The position numbers and the translations under genes are program-made. A DNA stretch of 63,533 nucleotides from Candidatus Zixiibacteriota bacterium. GTDB lineage: Bacteria; Zixibacteria; MSB-5A5; GN15; JAAZOE01. Positions 17,212 through 27,693 of the stretch are shown here, piece after piece. The stretch covers positions 1-63,533 of the forward strand of contig JAZGGI010000027.1 of NCBI GenBank assembly GCA_036480375.1. The letters are read 5' to 3'. Below the pieces are notes generated by a model. The model was not told the DNA's origin. It did no database searches and saw only the letters and a list, made by a program, of their open reading frames with translations. Numbering within the stretch: the stretch's first letter is position 1; each line of letters begins with the position of its first letter.

Positions 17212-18196
17212 GAATTTCAAAAAATATTTATGGATTACCTTTATCCTTTTTTCCCTTATGGTAATCGTGACCGGATGGTGGCTTTTTATCAGGCATGATA
17301 TTTATCCCGCCTCAATTCTGGTTGAGCCGGGTGACCGGTTCCACAATGTTGTTGTCAAACTTCATGATCGTGAAATAGTTAACTCTCCCTGGTTCTTCTC
17401 AAAAGCCGGTATAATAATCGGCCTCGACCGGCATATTATCCCCGGTCGCTATGATTTCAAGAAACGGATATCGAATTTCGAAATCATGCGCAAACTCTGG
17501 AAAGGCGACATCGCTGTTCTGAGCGTAACTATACCGGAAGGTTATTCTTTAAAACAGATAAGTGCCCTGATACACCAAAAATGCGGTACTAACCCCGAGA
17601 GATTTGACAGCCTGGTTCGAGATTCGGCCTATTTATCAAATCTCGGAATCAATGCCGGATTCGCAGAAGGATATCTTTTCCCGGAAACATATCGTTTTCA
17701 ATGGGGTGTTACCGCTCACGAAGCAATAGAAACTATGGCCGCTCATCTCTTTCAGCGCATGAACGATGAACTGCTGGAGAGAGGATGGGAGCTGGGTTAT
17801 AATCTCGATGACATTCTGACGATGGCTTCAATTGTTGAATCTGAAGGCAGTCATGCCGATGAATTTCCGGTTATCGCATCGGTCTATAGAAATCGTCTTG
17901 AAATTGATATGAAATTACAGGCCGATCCGACCGTAATTTACGGCATGGGCGGATTGGATCGAGATTTGATGATAAAAGATTATCAGTTTTCATCGACCTA
18001 TAATACCTATATGCATAAAGGTCTGCCCCCGACACCCATTTGTTCACCGGGAATGAATGCCATTATGGCGATTCTATATCCTGATTCAACTGACTTTTAT
18101 TATTTTGTAGCCGATGGCAACGGTCGCCATGTTTTTAATAAGACCTACCAGGGACACCTGCGGGACATTCGGCGAATTAAAAAACAGTCTCGATAG
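17204..18196 (+). CDS. mltG: Endolytic murein transglycosylase MltG (YceG-like)
   Basis: 330 residues from ATG 17204, which overlaps the stop of the small upstream ORF; a TTG at 17186 would add six residues. One N-terminal transmembrane helix (about 9-29) anchors the protein facing the periplasm. A LysM-like region is followed by the catalytic domain: TIPEGYSLKQIS, AEGYLFPETYRF, LTMASIVESEG with the probable catalytic Glu212, VYRNRLEIDMKLQADPTVIY and STYNTYMHKGLPPTPI. The enzyme cleaves nascent glycan strands and helps set their length. Confidence 0.95.
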   Translation: MIRNFKKYLWITFILFSLMVIVTGWWLFIRHDIYPASILVEPGDRFHNVVVKLHDREIVNSPWFFSKAGIIIGLDRHIIPGRYDFKKRISNFEIMRKLWKGDIAVLSVTIPEGYSLKQISALIHQKCGTNPERFDSLVRDSAYLSNLGINAGFAEGYLFPETYRFQWGVTAHEAIETMAAHLFQRMNDELLERGWELGYNLDDILTMASIVESEGSHADEFPVIASVYRNRLEIDMKLQADPTVIYGMGGLDRDLMIKDYQFSSTYNTYMHKGLPPTPICSPGMNAIMAILYPDSTDFYYFVADGNGRHVFNKTYQGHLRDIRRIKKQSR

Positions 18197-18205
18197 GTTA
18201 ATCGC

Positions 18206-18763
18206 TCAAACGGCAATTTTTCCCGCGGTAAACATTTGATAAAGCCGATCGGCAAAGTCATCGACAAAACCCTTCCCCACGCCTTCAAGATAAGTACCGA
18301 AGGCGCACTCATCCCTCGAGGAAAGGCTCAGAACTCCGATTCGAACGGAATCGGTGATTAAAGGAATCATTAGAACCGAGCGGGTAGCGTCCGACGTGAG
18401 AATCTTCTTTTCAATAGTACTGCTGGAAATATGCTCCGGGAAATTATCTGCGACCGGAAAACCATGGTCAAGAGTCTGATACATAATCGAACTCTTATTC
18501 TTTATGACCAGAGTTACTCCGGTATTGATATGACCGTTTTTCAACATGTGGGAAATGTGCATCTTTTCATTTTGGGCATCCAAAAATGAAAGTGCCCCTC
18601 TCTCAATATTGAAAAACCTCCCCATTCTACCCAAAAGGTTTTGCAATAAATCTCTGATTTTTTTGTTGGCCGCCGGATTGAGAAAATCCGTCACGTTAAT
18701 TGTCATTCTTGAGCTTCTCAAAATATCTTCCAGGCTATACTCGTCTTCAAAAAAGTACCCCAT
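18206..18763 (-). CDS. GAF-domain protein of the sigma-54 regulator operon
   Basis: 185 residues, no signal or membrane segment. Residues about 35-175 look like a GAF domain: a helix (IRDLLQNLLGRMGRFFNI), then ERGALSFLDAQNEKMHIS, and near the end SVLMIPLITDSVRIGVLSLSS. GAF domains bind small molecules or serve as protein sensors; this one has no attached output domain. It is the last gene of a leftward operon (kinase, regulator, GAF protein) with 25 nt after the regulator stop, so it probably modulates that system. It converges on mltG. Confidence 0.8.
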   Translation of the reverse strand: MGYFFEDEYSLEDILRSSRMTINVTDFLNPAANKKIRDLLQNLLGRMGRFFNIERGALSFLDAQNEKMHISHMLKNGHINTGVTLVIKNKSSIMYQTLDHGFPVADNFPEHISSSTIEKKILTSDATRSVLMIPLITDSVRIGVLSLSSRDECAFGTYLEGVGKGFVDDFADRLYQMFTAGKIAV

Positions 18764-18788
18764 TTTCTACCCCCAGATCCAATCCGCA

Positions 18789-20147
18789 TTATACAGGCTG
18801 CATTAGATTGAATTTTTTAATTTTACGCCAGAGCGTTGTTCTCCCAATTCCAAGCTGGCTCGCGGTCAGAGAATAATTCCAGTTATTCTCTTCCAACGAT
18901 TTCAGGATTTGCAATTTTTGAGTCTCGGCCAGAGACCGCGGTTTATCTGGCGGTGACGGCCGACGAGTCAGCTCCGTTTCCCGCGGTGAGATAAAGATTA
19001 TATCTTCATACCTGATCTGATCGCCACCGGAAAGAGCGACTGCTCGTTTTAATGTGTTCTCCAATTCCCGGACATTGCCCGGCCATTTATGTTTGAGTAA
19101 TAGTTCCAACCCATCGGCCGATAGGGTTATTGGAGATCTATCATACTCTTTTGGGATTTTCCTCAAAAAGTATTCCGTGAGAGCCGGAATATCCTCGGGA
19201 CGGTCCCGTAGAGGAGAAACATGAAGAGGCATTACATTGAGCCGATAGTACAAATCATCGCGGAACCTGCCCTCGCGAACCATTTTATCAAGATTAGCGT
19301 TGGTTGCGGCGATTACCCGAACATCAACCTTGGACATCGTATTGCCGCCGACCGGCCTGATTTCTTTTTCCTGCAGAACGCGGAGAAGTTTGGCCTGAAT
19401 CGGCCCAGGTAAATCACCGACCTCATCAAGAAAAAGAGTCCCGTTATGCGCATCGGCAAAGAGACCCTTTTTATTCGCGATCGCCGAAGTAAACGCGCCT
19501 TTAACGTGGCCAAATAATTCTGATTCCAGCAAATTTTCAGGAATGGCGGAGCAATTGATCGGCACGAAGGCGCCCTTACGCCTGTCGCTATGATGATGAA
19601 TGACTTTAGCGATAAGCTCTTTACCCGTGCCTGACGCGCCGGTTATCAAAACGGCAATATTGGTTGTCGAAATCCGGCTGATAACCTGTTTGAGATCATT
19701 TATGGCCTTTGAATTGCCAATTATATTATCAAAACCAAACTGATGAGCCACTTCCTGCTGCAAATACCGAACAGTATGACGCAAATCCAGCCTTTCCAAG
19801 GCCTTATTTGCCTTGAAGACCAGTTCCTCATTTTTAAACGGCTTGGTGATATAATCCGAAGCGCCATTTTGAATTGCCTGAACCGCTGTTTCCACCGAGC
19901 CGTAAGCGGTCATAATAATTACTTCTGTTTCGGGATGTAACTTTTTGCTAAGCACTAAAATATCAAGACCGGATCCCTTCCCCAAACGTAAATCAGTTAA
20001 AACCAAATCAAAAATCTGTGATTCAAGTAATCGACCTGCCCCGGTTTCATCCTCAACCGCGGTCACCGCAAAACTATTTTTCTCAAACAACCGCGCCAGC
20101 ATTTCCCTCATGCCGGTTTCATCCTCAACTATTAATATCGAAGGCAT
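18789..20147 (-). CDS. Sigma-54-type response regulator with variant GAFTSA loop
   Basis: 452 residues. Receiver: EDE (8-10), phosphoacceptor Asp52 in VLTDLRL, Lys102 in TKPF. AAA+ domain: Walker A GASGTGKE (170-177), ESELFGHVKGAFTSA (208-222), Walker B region LFLDEVGDLP, and arginine-finger region FRDDLYYRLNVMPLHVSPLRDR. C-terminus (about 410-450): Fis-type helix-turn-helix (NYSLTASQLGIGRTTLWRKI). The sigma-54 contact loop, normally GAFTGA, has Ser at the fifth position. The upstream kinase stops 2 nt before this start, so the pair is cognate. Confidence 0.93.
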   Translation of the reverse strand: MPSILIVEDETGMREMLARLFEKNSFAVTAVEDETGAGRLLESQIFDLVLTDLRLGKGSGLDILVLSKKLHPETEVIIMTAYGSVETAVQAIQNGASDYITKPFKNEELVFKANKALERLDLRHTVRYLQQEVAHQFGFDNIIGNSKAINDLKQVISRISTTNIAVLITGASGTGKELIAKVIHHHSDRRKGAFVPINCSAIPENLLESELFGHVKGAFTSAIANKKGLFADAHNGTLFLDEVGDLPGPIQAKLLRVLQEKEIRPVGGNTMSKVDVRVIAATNANLDKMVREGRFRDDLYYRLNVMPLHVSPLRDRPEDIPALTEYFLRKIPKEYDRSPITLSADGLELLLKHKWPGNVRELENTLKRAVALSGGDQIRYEDIIFISPRETELTRRPSPPDKPRSLAETQKLQILKSLEENNWNYSLTASQLGIGRTTLWRKIKKFNLMQPV

Positions 20148-20149
20148 AT

Positions 20150-20884
20150 CTAATACTCCCCATTGTCTGATTTGAGTATTCGAACAGATACAATTGTTCC
20201 CCCGTCTGATTTAGGAGAAATTTCTATCGAGCCTGCGTGCAAATCAATCAAGCTTTTGGCGGCCGCCAGGCCCAGCCCCGTTCCGCCGGAACGGTGCGTT
20301 ATAAACGGAAGTAAAATCTCCGCATATTGCTCATTAAAAACTCCATTACCGTTATCTTCGATCCGAATAATCGCGGCGTCGCCGTCGAAATCTGTCGAGG
20401 CAATTATTTCGCCGTCTTCTTCGCCTTTTAATTCCTGTATGGAATTAAGTAAAATTTCTCTGAATATCAGCTTGATCATCTCCCCGTCGCAACAAATCAT
20501 CGGCAAGGGAGTCAAATTCCGATATCTCATCATTATATTATTGACTTTATCCTCCAAAGAAGATGTAACACTTTGAAATTCCCTGAGACAAATTTCATTA
20601 ATATCGTTTTCGATTTTGTTCGGTGGGCTCGGGGCGGCATAGAGCATATACCTTGCTAATATCTCATCAAGATTTTCCGCAGCGTCCAAAATTACCCGGT
20701 TGAAATACAAATCATCCTCAGTGATCACTCGCCCAACCGAAAAATCAAGTTGGCTGGCGGCGGTAGTGATGATGCTTAAAGGATTACGAATCTTGTGCGT
20801 TAACCGCTCCGCCAATCTCGCCGATGATTCCGGAGCTGATGAATTAGTCTTTTTCTCTGATGTCCCTATCTCTGTTTTTATCAC
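20150..20884 (-). CDS. Soluble sensor histidine kinase
   Basis: 244 residues from a GTG start. No membrane segment and almost no sensor domain: after about 20 Ser/Thr-rich residues comes the H-box RLAERLTHKIRNPLSII with His30. The ATPase domain holds LIFREILLNSIQELKGEEDG (N-box), IRIEDNGNGVFNEQ and GGTGLGLAAAKSLIDLHAG. With no sensor of its own it probably takes its signal from a partner, and the GAF protein two genes downstream is a candidate. It is transcribed away from gatC. Confidence 0.9.
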   Translation of the reverse strand: MIKTEIGTSEKKTNSSAPESSARLAERLTHKIRNPLSIITTAASQLDFSVGRVITEDDLYFNRVILDAAENLDEILARYMLYAAPSPPNKIENDINEICLREFQSVTSSLEDKVNNIMMRYRNLTPLPMICCDGEMIKLIFREILLNSIQELKGEEDGEIIASTDFDGDAAIIRIEDNGNGVFNEQYAEILLPFITHRSGGTGLGLAAAKSLIDLHAGSIEISPKSDGGTIVSVRILKSDNGEY

Positions 20885-21278
20885 GATATCCCTATCTCGT
20901 TAAATGTTTCACGATGCAACACATAACTGTGGTATCGGTTGACTCTAAAAATTATTAACCCTTGTTTCAGGAATTATTAAACGAAGACGATTACCTATCT
21001 CAATTTGAAAACTCGGTTGCTCTTTGAAGCGTGCTCGTAAGCCTATCAATTTTAACGCCTTGAGCGTTTTATTTTTTGTGAGTGAGAGTGATTTTCAGAT
21101 TTTTTATAATTTATATTGACCGCTGTCTATCCCGTGTTTCAGAAATTTACGGAGTTTCATCGTTGCTTCAATTTGAATATTTGGTTGCAGGTTGAAATAA
21201 AGAGTATTTTACTGTTTAAAAAGCGAGGCCGATTTGTTTTTTTCTTGACACCCCAACACAAATTTAATAATTAAGCCT
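20885..21278. promoter_or_regulatory. Divergent promoter region with decayed internal duplication
   Basis: 394 bp between the leftward kinase operon and rightward gatC. Two parts resemble each other: around 20960-21030 and 21125-21195 both contain CC-TGTTTCAG-AATT and later TCAATTTGAA followed by GGTTGC. This looks like an old tandem duplication about 170 bp apart, or paired binding sites. No gene is seen. Confidence 0.45.
21245..21273 (+). promoter_or_regulatory. Candidate promoter of gatC
   Basis: TTGACA at 21245-21250 (inside TTTCTTGACA, also found at 3655, 6323 and 27545), then 17 bp and the weak -10 TAATTA. The start codon is at 21279, leaving almost no leader. The -35 is convincing and the -10 is not. 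Confidence 0.35.
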
Positions 21279-21563
21279 ATGCCGATACTTAAGGAACAGA
21301 TTTCACCAATAGCGACGCTGTCGAGGCTAAAACTTACTCCTTCAGAAATAGAAAAATACTCGCACGAGCTAAGTCAAATTTTGGATTATTTCGAAAAGAT
21401 TGCCTCGGTGAATACTGAAAATATCGATATTGAAGACACATCAGCCGCCGCATATCGGCCTCTTCGTGGGGATAAAACTACTTCATCACTCACGGTCGAA
21501 GAGGCTTTAAAAAACGCACCGGCCCAAAAGGACAATTATTTTATGGTACCCCGGGTAATATAG
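21279..21563 (+). CDS. gatC: Asp/Glu-tRNA amidotransferase subunit C
   Basis: 94 residues, the normal size. It reads ISPIATLSRLKLTPSEIEKY, LSQILDYFEKI, then YRPLRGDKTTSSLTVEEALK and a C-terminal NYFMVPRVI, all typical of GatC. GatC stabilises the GatA-GatB complex, which converts misacylated Glu-tRNA(Gln) or Asp-tRNA(Asn). gatA and gatB are not in the window. The next gene begins 1 nt after the stop. Confidence 0.93.
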   Translation: MPILKEQISPIATLSRLKLTPSEIEKYSHELSQILDYFEKIASVNTENIDIEDTSAAAYRPLRGDKTTSSLTVEEALKNAPAQKDNYFMVPRVI

Positions 21564-21564
21564 C

Positions 21565-23989
<2,425 letters not shown>

Positions 23990-24010
23990 ATTCCCCTCAT
24001 TATTATAGAC

Positions 24011-24044
24011 AAAAAAACCGTCGCATTTCGTGGCGGTTTTTTTT
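24011..24044 (+). terminator. Intrinsic terminator after pyrG
   Basis: An A-run leads into a stem of about 8 bp (ACCGTCGC pairing with GTGGCGGT, including G-U pairs) followed by eight T residues. It begins 21 bp after the pyrG stop. Confidence 0.85.
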
Positions 24045-24091
24045 ATGCAGATCATAGAAAATAATAACCATCAGCAGAATATCCGTTAAGC

Positions 24092-24175
24092 CATGCGACA
24101 GCCAAAAACAGGCTGTTGCCTGTCATTCCCGAAAGTGAATCCCTGTCAGAGGTGAAGCGAGTCGGGAATCCAGAG
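24092..24175 (+). repeat. Dispersed repeat of ATTCCCG...CGGGAATCCAGAG type, copy A
   Basis: Begins TGCGACAGCC, contains CAGGCTGTTGCCTGTCATTC and ends AGTCGGGAATCCAGAG. A close relative is at 52239-52320. The ATTCCCG / CGGGAAT ends form an inverted pair around a variable core, reminiscent of ATTCCC-N-GGGAAT repeats known in other Gram-negatives such as dRS3 of Neisseria. Confidence 0.75.
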
Positions 24176-24261
24176 TTATCCACATTTTTATTTATGGAAA
24201 TTCCTTGTAATTTATTGTTTTGTTTTGGATTGCGGAGAATTGGGTTCGTTTTGTCCTTTTT
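24174..24261. repeat. 88-bp dispersed repeat, copy B
   Basis: Counterpart of 3806-3893 in the same orientation. Both begin AGTTATCCACA and end with the same 25 bp (GAATTGGGTTCG then TTTTGTCCTTTTT); the middle is diverged. This copy directly abuts the CGGGAATCCAGAG end of the preceding repeat. Confidence 0.7.
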
Positions 24262-24292
24262 CAGGCGAAGGCCTGTTTTCTGCTGTCGCATA
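24262..24292 (-). repeat. AGGCGAAGGCCTGTTTTC repeat, copy B (inverted)
   Basis: CAGGCGAAGGCCTGTTTTC followed by TGCTGTCGCA is the reverse complement of the start of the repeats at 52239 and 52426. A shorter copy lies at about 6153-6170. Its core CAGGCGAAGGCCTG is nearly palindromic. Confidence 0.7.
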
Positions 24293-24352
24293 GTTGACCT
24301 ACCGTCGGTTCGCCGCTTCGCTAAGGAACCGACGGAACAGTGAGCAACTTCT

Positions 24353-24408
24353 AAAATGGGTTTGTTTCCTCAGAATAACGTTTTTGGTCATATCAAATCG
24401 ATGGTGAT
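24353..24408 (+). repeat. 56-bp repeat, inverted relative to 52460-52515
   Basis: About 53 of 56 bases match the reverse complement of 52460-52515 by my alignment. Both copies sit beside an AGGCGAAGGCCTG unit, so larger composite blocks are shared between the two loci 28 kb apart. Confidence 0.8.
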
Positions 24409-24575
24409 TCAGGGCAGATGCAGGGGCGGCACAGCTCGCGAGCCGCCTTGAAAGCAAGCGTCGCCTGTGGCGACGAACTCTTACAGGCGATTGTATAGTT
24501 GCAATATACTCCATCTTACATATGTGGATGAATTCTGAAAATACATCGGATTGGTTGAATAATTGTAAATGCTCC

Positions 24576-24620
24576 ATGCGGGAACCCACCGTCCCGCAAA
24601 AGCGGGACAATGGGCCACCC
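24576..24620 (-). repeat. Hairpin repeat with GGTGGCCCA flank, copy B
   Basis: On the minus strand: GGGTGGCCCATT, then a perfect 7-bp hairpin (GTCCCGC / GCGGGAC), then GGTGGGTTCCCGCATGGAGC. The copy at 52057-52126 has the same outer parts but a different hairpin. Confidence 0.65.
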
Positions 24621-24904
24621 GTCTCCTTTTTGCAGTACCTATTTATTTTAGAACTTAGAAATTTAAGTCCGGCCCAAAACTTCCCATACAAAATTTTAAA
24701 ACTCGTAGCTGCGTCCAGTTCACAACCAAACTGGTATATCATATACGGAATTATTGGTATATAAATGGCGATTAATTGTATTGGATAGGCTCAATTACTC
24801 CATGATACTAAGCTGTGGAATACTCAGTCAGTGGATAATTGAACACACCCCGTCCTCCTCCGACTAACGTCGTCGGAGTCCACCCCTCTCAAGAGGGGAA
24901 AATT

Positions 24905-26125
24905 TTACAGAGATATATTTCTTAACAAATCCTGACCACCACTTTCAAATAAGCCCTCTTTTCCAAAGATTATTCTTCCAGTACCTAAATAATTGATGAA
25001 TTTTCTAAATATTGGATAGATAATTTGCGTTGATTTTAAATTAGTATCCTTTACTGTATGGCTAATAGAAAATTCAGTTTCCTTAAAAATTTTATCGATT
25101 TGACGATTAAGGAAAGTTTCATAAAAAGCTAAATTCCTGGTAGATGTAGTCCAAAGGACAATTTCGTATTCCGTCCCCAATTGATCGTAAAATTTGTTTA
25201 TTATGGTTTTTAGTAGGCAACCTCCTAGAACTAGTAATTTCGCCAATACTTCCGGTCGATATACATAATTATTACCTTTAATATCCCAGCAGATTCCATC
25301 AGGATTGCCAGTGCAACTGCCGAATAATTCAATATATCCATTTTCGAAAATACTGTATGTCACTCGGGCAGATTGTTGAGATTTGCCAATAGAGCTGTAA
25401 GCACGAATACCATTAAGAAAATGTTCAAATAAACCAATTTCTGGATAAAGGCTTATTTCAGCGAAAACAGAACTATTGGAAATACTGTTCATGAAGTCCC
25501 TGGTAAATTCTAATTCCGGCCGTGCAAATCTATTTGGTATCATTGAAAGAACTAAATGGGGCCGGGGTGTATTATGCTCGATAAGTTCTGCCTTTCGCTT
25601 TTCCCAAAATCTTGTGACCTTGTCCACTTTGTATTCTTCAAAAAGAACCATGTCCTTTATCTCCTGAACGGACATTGGTAGATTATCAGTTCCAACTCGC
25701 TTCCAAAATCGCCAATGGTTTCCATGTTGTACCATGAATGGTTTGTTCGAACTATTCGGAACTATAATCGTGATGAAAGATTTATTATCGTCAAACGGAG
25801 TTATAAAAGTTTCCAAGTGATTAATAGGATGTTTTATACTATCCTTTGCGCACTTATTGATGTCTGATTCAAAATCTTTGGCATTTTCAACACCGATTAA
25901 TTCTTTTGCCCTATGATCTTCATCGCTAATTCCAATGATAATAATTCCACCGTAGGCATTTGCCATTGCCGAGATGTCCTTTAATAATTCCTTTTTCCCT
26001 TTATCATTTTTTTTGTACATTTCTTGTTTAAATTCAAGCGTTATGGATTCTTCGGTTTTATCGGTCACCAATTCTTGAAAATCGGACAACTCAAAATCTT
26101 TAATATTTTTTCCCCTTAGTATCAT
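24905..26125 (-). CDS. AlbA_2 (Schlafen-type, DNA- or RNA-binding) domain protein
   Basis: 406 residues from ATG 26125, preceded by AAAGGA and 4 nt after the rarA stop. Residues about 20-130 match an AlbA_2 / Schlafen divergent AAA_4 domain: ESITLEFKQEMYKKN, LLKDISAMANAYGGIIIIGI and SDEDHRAKELIGVE, with a following NKPFMVQHGNHWRFWKRVGT. The C-terminal 270 residues are unassigned, with no helicase motif and no membrane helix. Such proteins occur as transcription regulators and in defence islands. It is more AT-rich than rarA and has repeat-rich DNA just downstream, which suggests recent acquisition next to a housekeeping gene. Function is inferred only from the domain. Confidence 0.8.
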   Translation of the reverse strand: MILRGKNIKDFELSDFQELVTDKTEESITLEFKQEMYKKNDKGKKELLKDISAMANAYGGIIIIGISDEDHRAKELIGVENAKDFESDINKCAKDSIKHPINHLETFITPFDDNKSFITIIVPNSSNKPFMVQHGNHWRFWKRVGTDNLPMSVQEIKDMVLFEEYKVDKVTRFWEKRKAELIEHNTPRPHLVLSMIPNRFARPELEFTRDFMNSISNSSVFAEISLYPEIGLFEHFLNGIRAYSSIGKSQQSARVTYSIFENGYIELFGSCTGNPDGICWDIKGNNYVYRPEVLAKLLVLGGCLLKTIINKFYDQLGTEYEIVLWTTSTRNLAFYETFLNRQIDKIFKETEFSISHTVKDTNLKSTQIIYPIFRKFINYLGTGRIIFGKEGLFESGGQDLLRNISL

Positions 26126-26129
26126 ATCA

Positions 26130-27467
26130 TCATCCTTTCTTTTTCTCCTCCCGATACTTCCTGAAGGCGTGGAGGTAGGTGGCGATTTTGCGTTCGCGGC
26201 CTTTTTCGGTGGGGAAGTAGAATTTTCTGTTGGCGATATTATCGGGTAAAAACGTCTGGTCAACGAACGGGGTGTCGCTGTCGGGAGGATAAATGTATCC
26301 CTTGCCGTAGCCGACGTCTTTCATCAGTCGCGTCGGGGCGTTGCGGATGTGCATCGGGACGGGGAGGTTTTCGGATTTTTCGACTTCATCCATGACAGCT
26401 CCGAAGGCTTTGTAGGCCGAAACCGATTTTGGAGCCGATGCGAGATAGATGACGGCCTGCGCGATAGCCAGTTCGCCTTCGGGCGAGCCGAGGAAACGAA
26501 ACGATTCGGTAGCCGACATACACAACGTCAGGGCGAATGGATCGGCCAGGCCAACGTCTTCGGATGCGAAACGGACGAGGCGTCTTAAGATATAGAGAGG
26601 CTGCTCGCCGCCTTTGAGCATCCGGGCCAGCCAATAGAGCGCGGCGTCGATATCGCCGCCGCGGATTGATTTGTGCATGGCGGAGATCAGATTGAAATGT
26701 TCTTCGGCCGATTTGTCGTAGATGATGTTGCGCTGGCCGATAATTTTTTTGAGAAGATCGTATCTGATTTCTTCGCCGTTACTGATATCTCCGGCGGCGG
26801 CTTCGAGAATAGACAGCGCCCGGCGAGCATCGCCGTCGGATTGTCCGGACAGGTAGTCGAGGCCTTTTTGTTCGATGGATAATTTTCGCTGGCCCAGCCC
26901 TTTTTCGCTGTCCTTGAGAGCTCGCATGATAATCGTTTTGATATGATCGGATGTGAGCCTTTCCAAAACGTAAACTCGAACGCGCGATAACAACGGAGTG
27001 ATGATTTCGAAGGATGGGTTTTCGGTAGTAGCCCCAATCAAAGTAATCGAGCCGTCTTCAACATAAGGCAAAAAGGCATCCTGCTGAGCTTTGTTGAAGC
27101 GGTGAATTTCATCGATGAAAAGATGGGTTGAAGTGCCGTACATTTTTTTGCGTTTGCGAGCGCGGGCGATGACGTCTTTGAGTTCGCGGATAGATGATAT
27201 GACGGCGGAGTACGGCAGAAAATCTCCGGGACATGAATTGGCTATCAGAAAGGCCAGAGTGGTTTTGCCGCTTCCCGGGGGACCCCAGAAAATCATCGAG
27301 CCGGAACGGCCTTCTTCGATAGCTCGGCGCAATGGAGTGCCGGGAGCGATAATTTTTTCCTGGCCGTAGAATTCATCGAGAGTCGAGGGGCGCATCCGGT
27401 TGGCCAGTGGCCGAGTTTCGGAAACTGCGTCCGGCGGCTGTTTTTTGTCTGAATTGAAAAAATCCAT
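26130..27467 (-). CDS. rarA: Replication-associated recombination protein A (RarA/MgsA)
   Basis: 445 residues from ATG 27467 (MDFFNSDKK); an upstream TTG-initiated extension is less likely. AAA+ ATPase of the clamp-loader group: PLANRMRPSTLDEFYGQEKI, Walker A WGPPGSGKTT (61-70), Walker B LFIDEIHRFNKAQQDAFLP, sensor GATTENPSFEI, then the C-terminal YWLARMLKGGEQPLYILRRL and the late YPPDSDTPFVDQTFLPD typical of RarA. It acts at stalled replication forks. The AlbA_2-domain gene follows after 4 nt. Confidence 0.96.
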   Translation of the reverse strand: MDFFNSDKKQPPDAVSETRPLANRMRPSTLDEFYGQEKIIAPGTPLRRAIEEGRSGSMIFWGPPGSGKTTLAFLIANSCPGDFLPYSAVISSIRELKDVIARARKRKKMYGTSTHLFIDEIHRFNKAQQDAFLPYVEDGSITLIGATTENPSFEIITPLLSRVRVYVLERLTSDHIKTIIMRALKDSEKGLGQRKLSIEQKGLDYLSGQSDGDARRALSILEAAAGDISNGEEIRYDLLKKIIGQRNIIYDKSAEEHFNLISAMHKSIRGGDIDAALYWLARMLKGGEQPLYILRRLVRFASEDVGLADPFALTLCMSATESFRFLGSPEGELAIAQAVIYLASAPKSVSAYKAFGAVMDEVEKSENLPVPMHIRNAPTRLMKDVGYGKGYIYPPDSDTPFVDQTFLPDNIANRKFYFPTEKGRERKIATYLHAFRKYREEKKKG

Positions 27468-27693
27468 ACCAAAATAATATAAGCATTTGGACGTTATTGG
27501 GACAGAGATCGGCATCACATTTTTCAATCAATTGTTCGGCAAAATTTCTTGACAAAAGTTAAGAACTTATATACCAACCTGTTAGGGCTTTTTAAGTTTC
27601 ATCCAAAAAATAAAAAAAGTGTGAACCCTTTTTAAAATATACCGTATATTCAAAATATGACTGAGGGGTCATTTGTTGACTGAGAGGTAGGAA

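Larger units (their letters stand above)
23990..24904. other. Repeat-rich intergenic region
   Basis: 915 bp with no convincing gene. It is a mosaic of dispersed repeats shared with 3806-4051, 6153-6170 and 52057-52515, plus several perfect hairpins: CCGTCGGTTC/GAACCGACGG at 24302-24335, GTCCCGC/GCGGGAC at 24591-24608, CTCCGAC/GTCGGAG at 24858-24878 and CCCCTCT/AGAGGGG at 24883-24898. The last hairpin ends 6 nt from the stop of the next (minus-strand) gene. Confidence 0.75.

Noticed and set aside
24092-24620. CRISPR-like array
   Set aside because: Repeats are of different kinds, not regularly spaced, and no cas gene is present.
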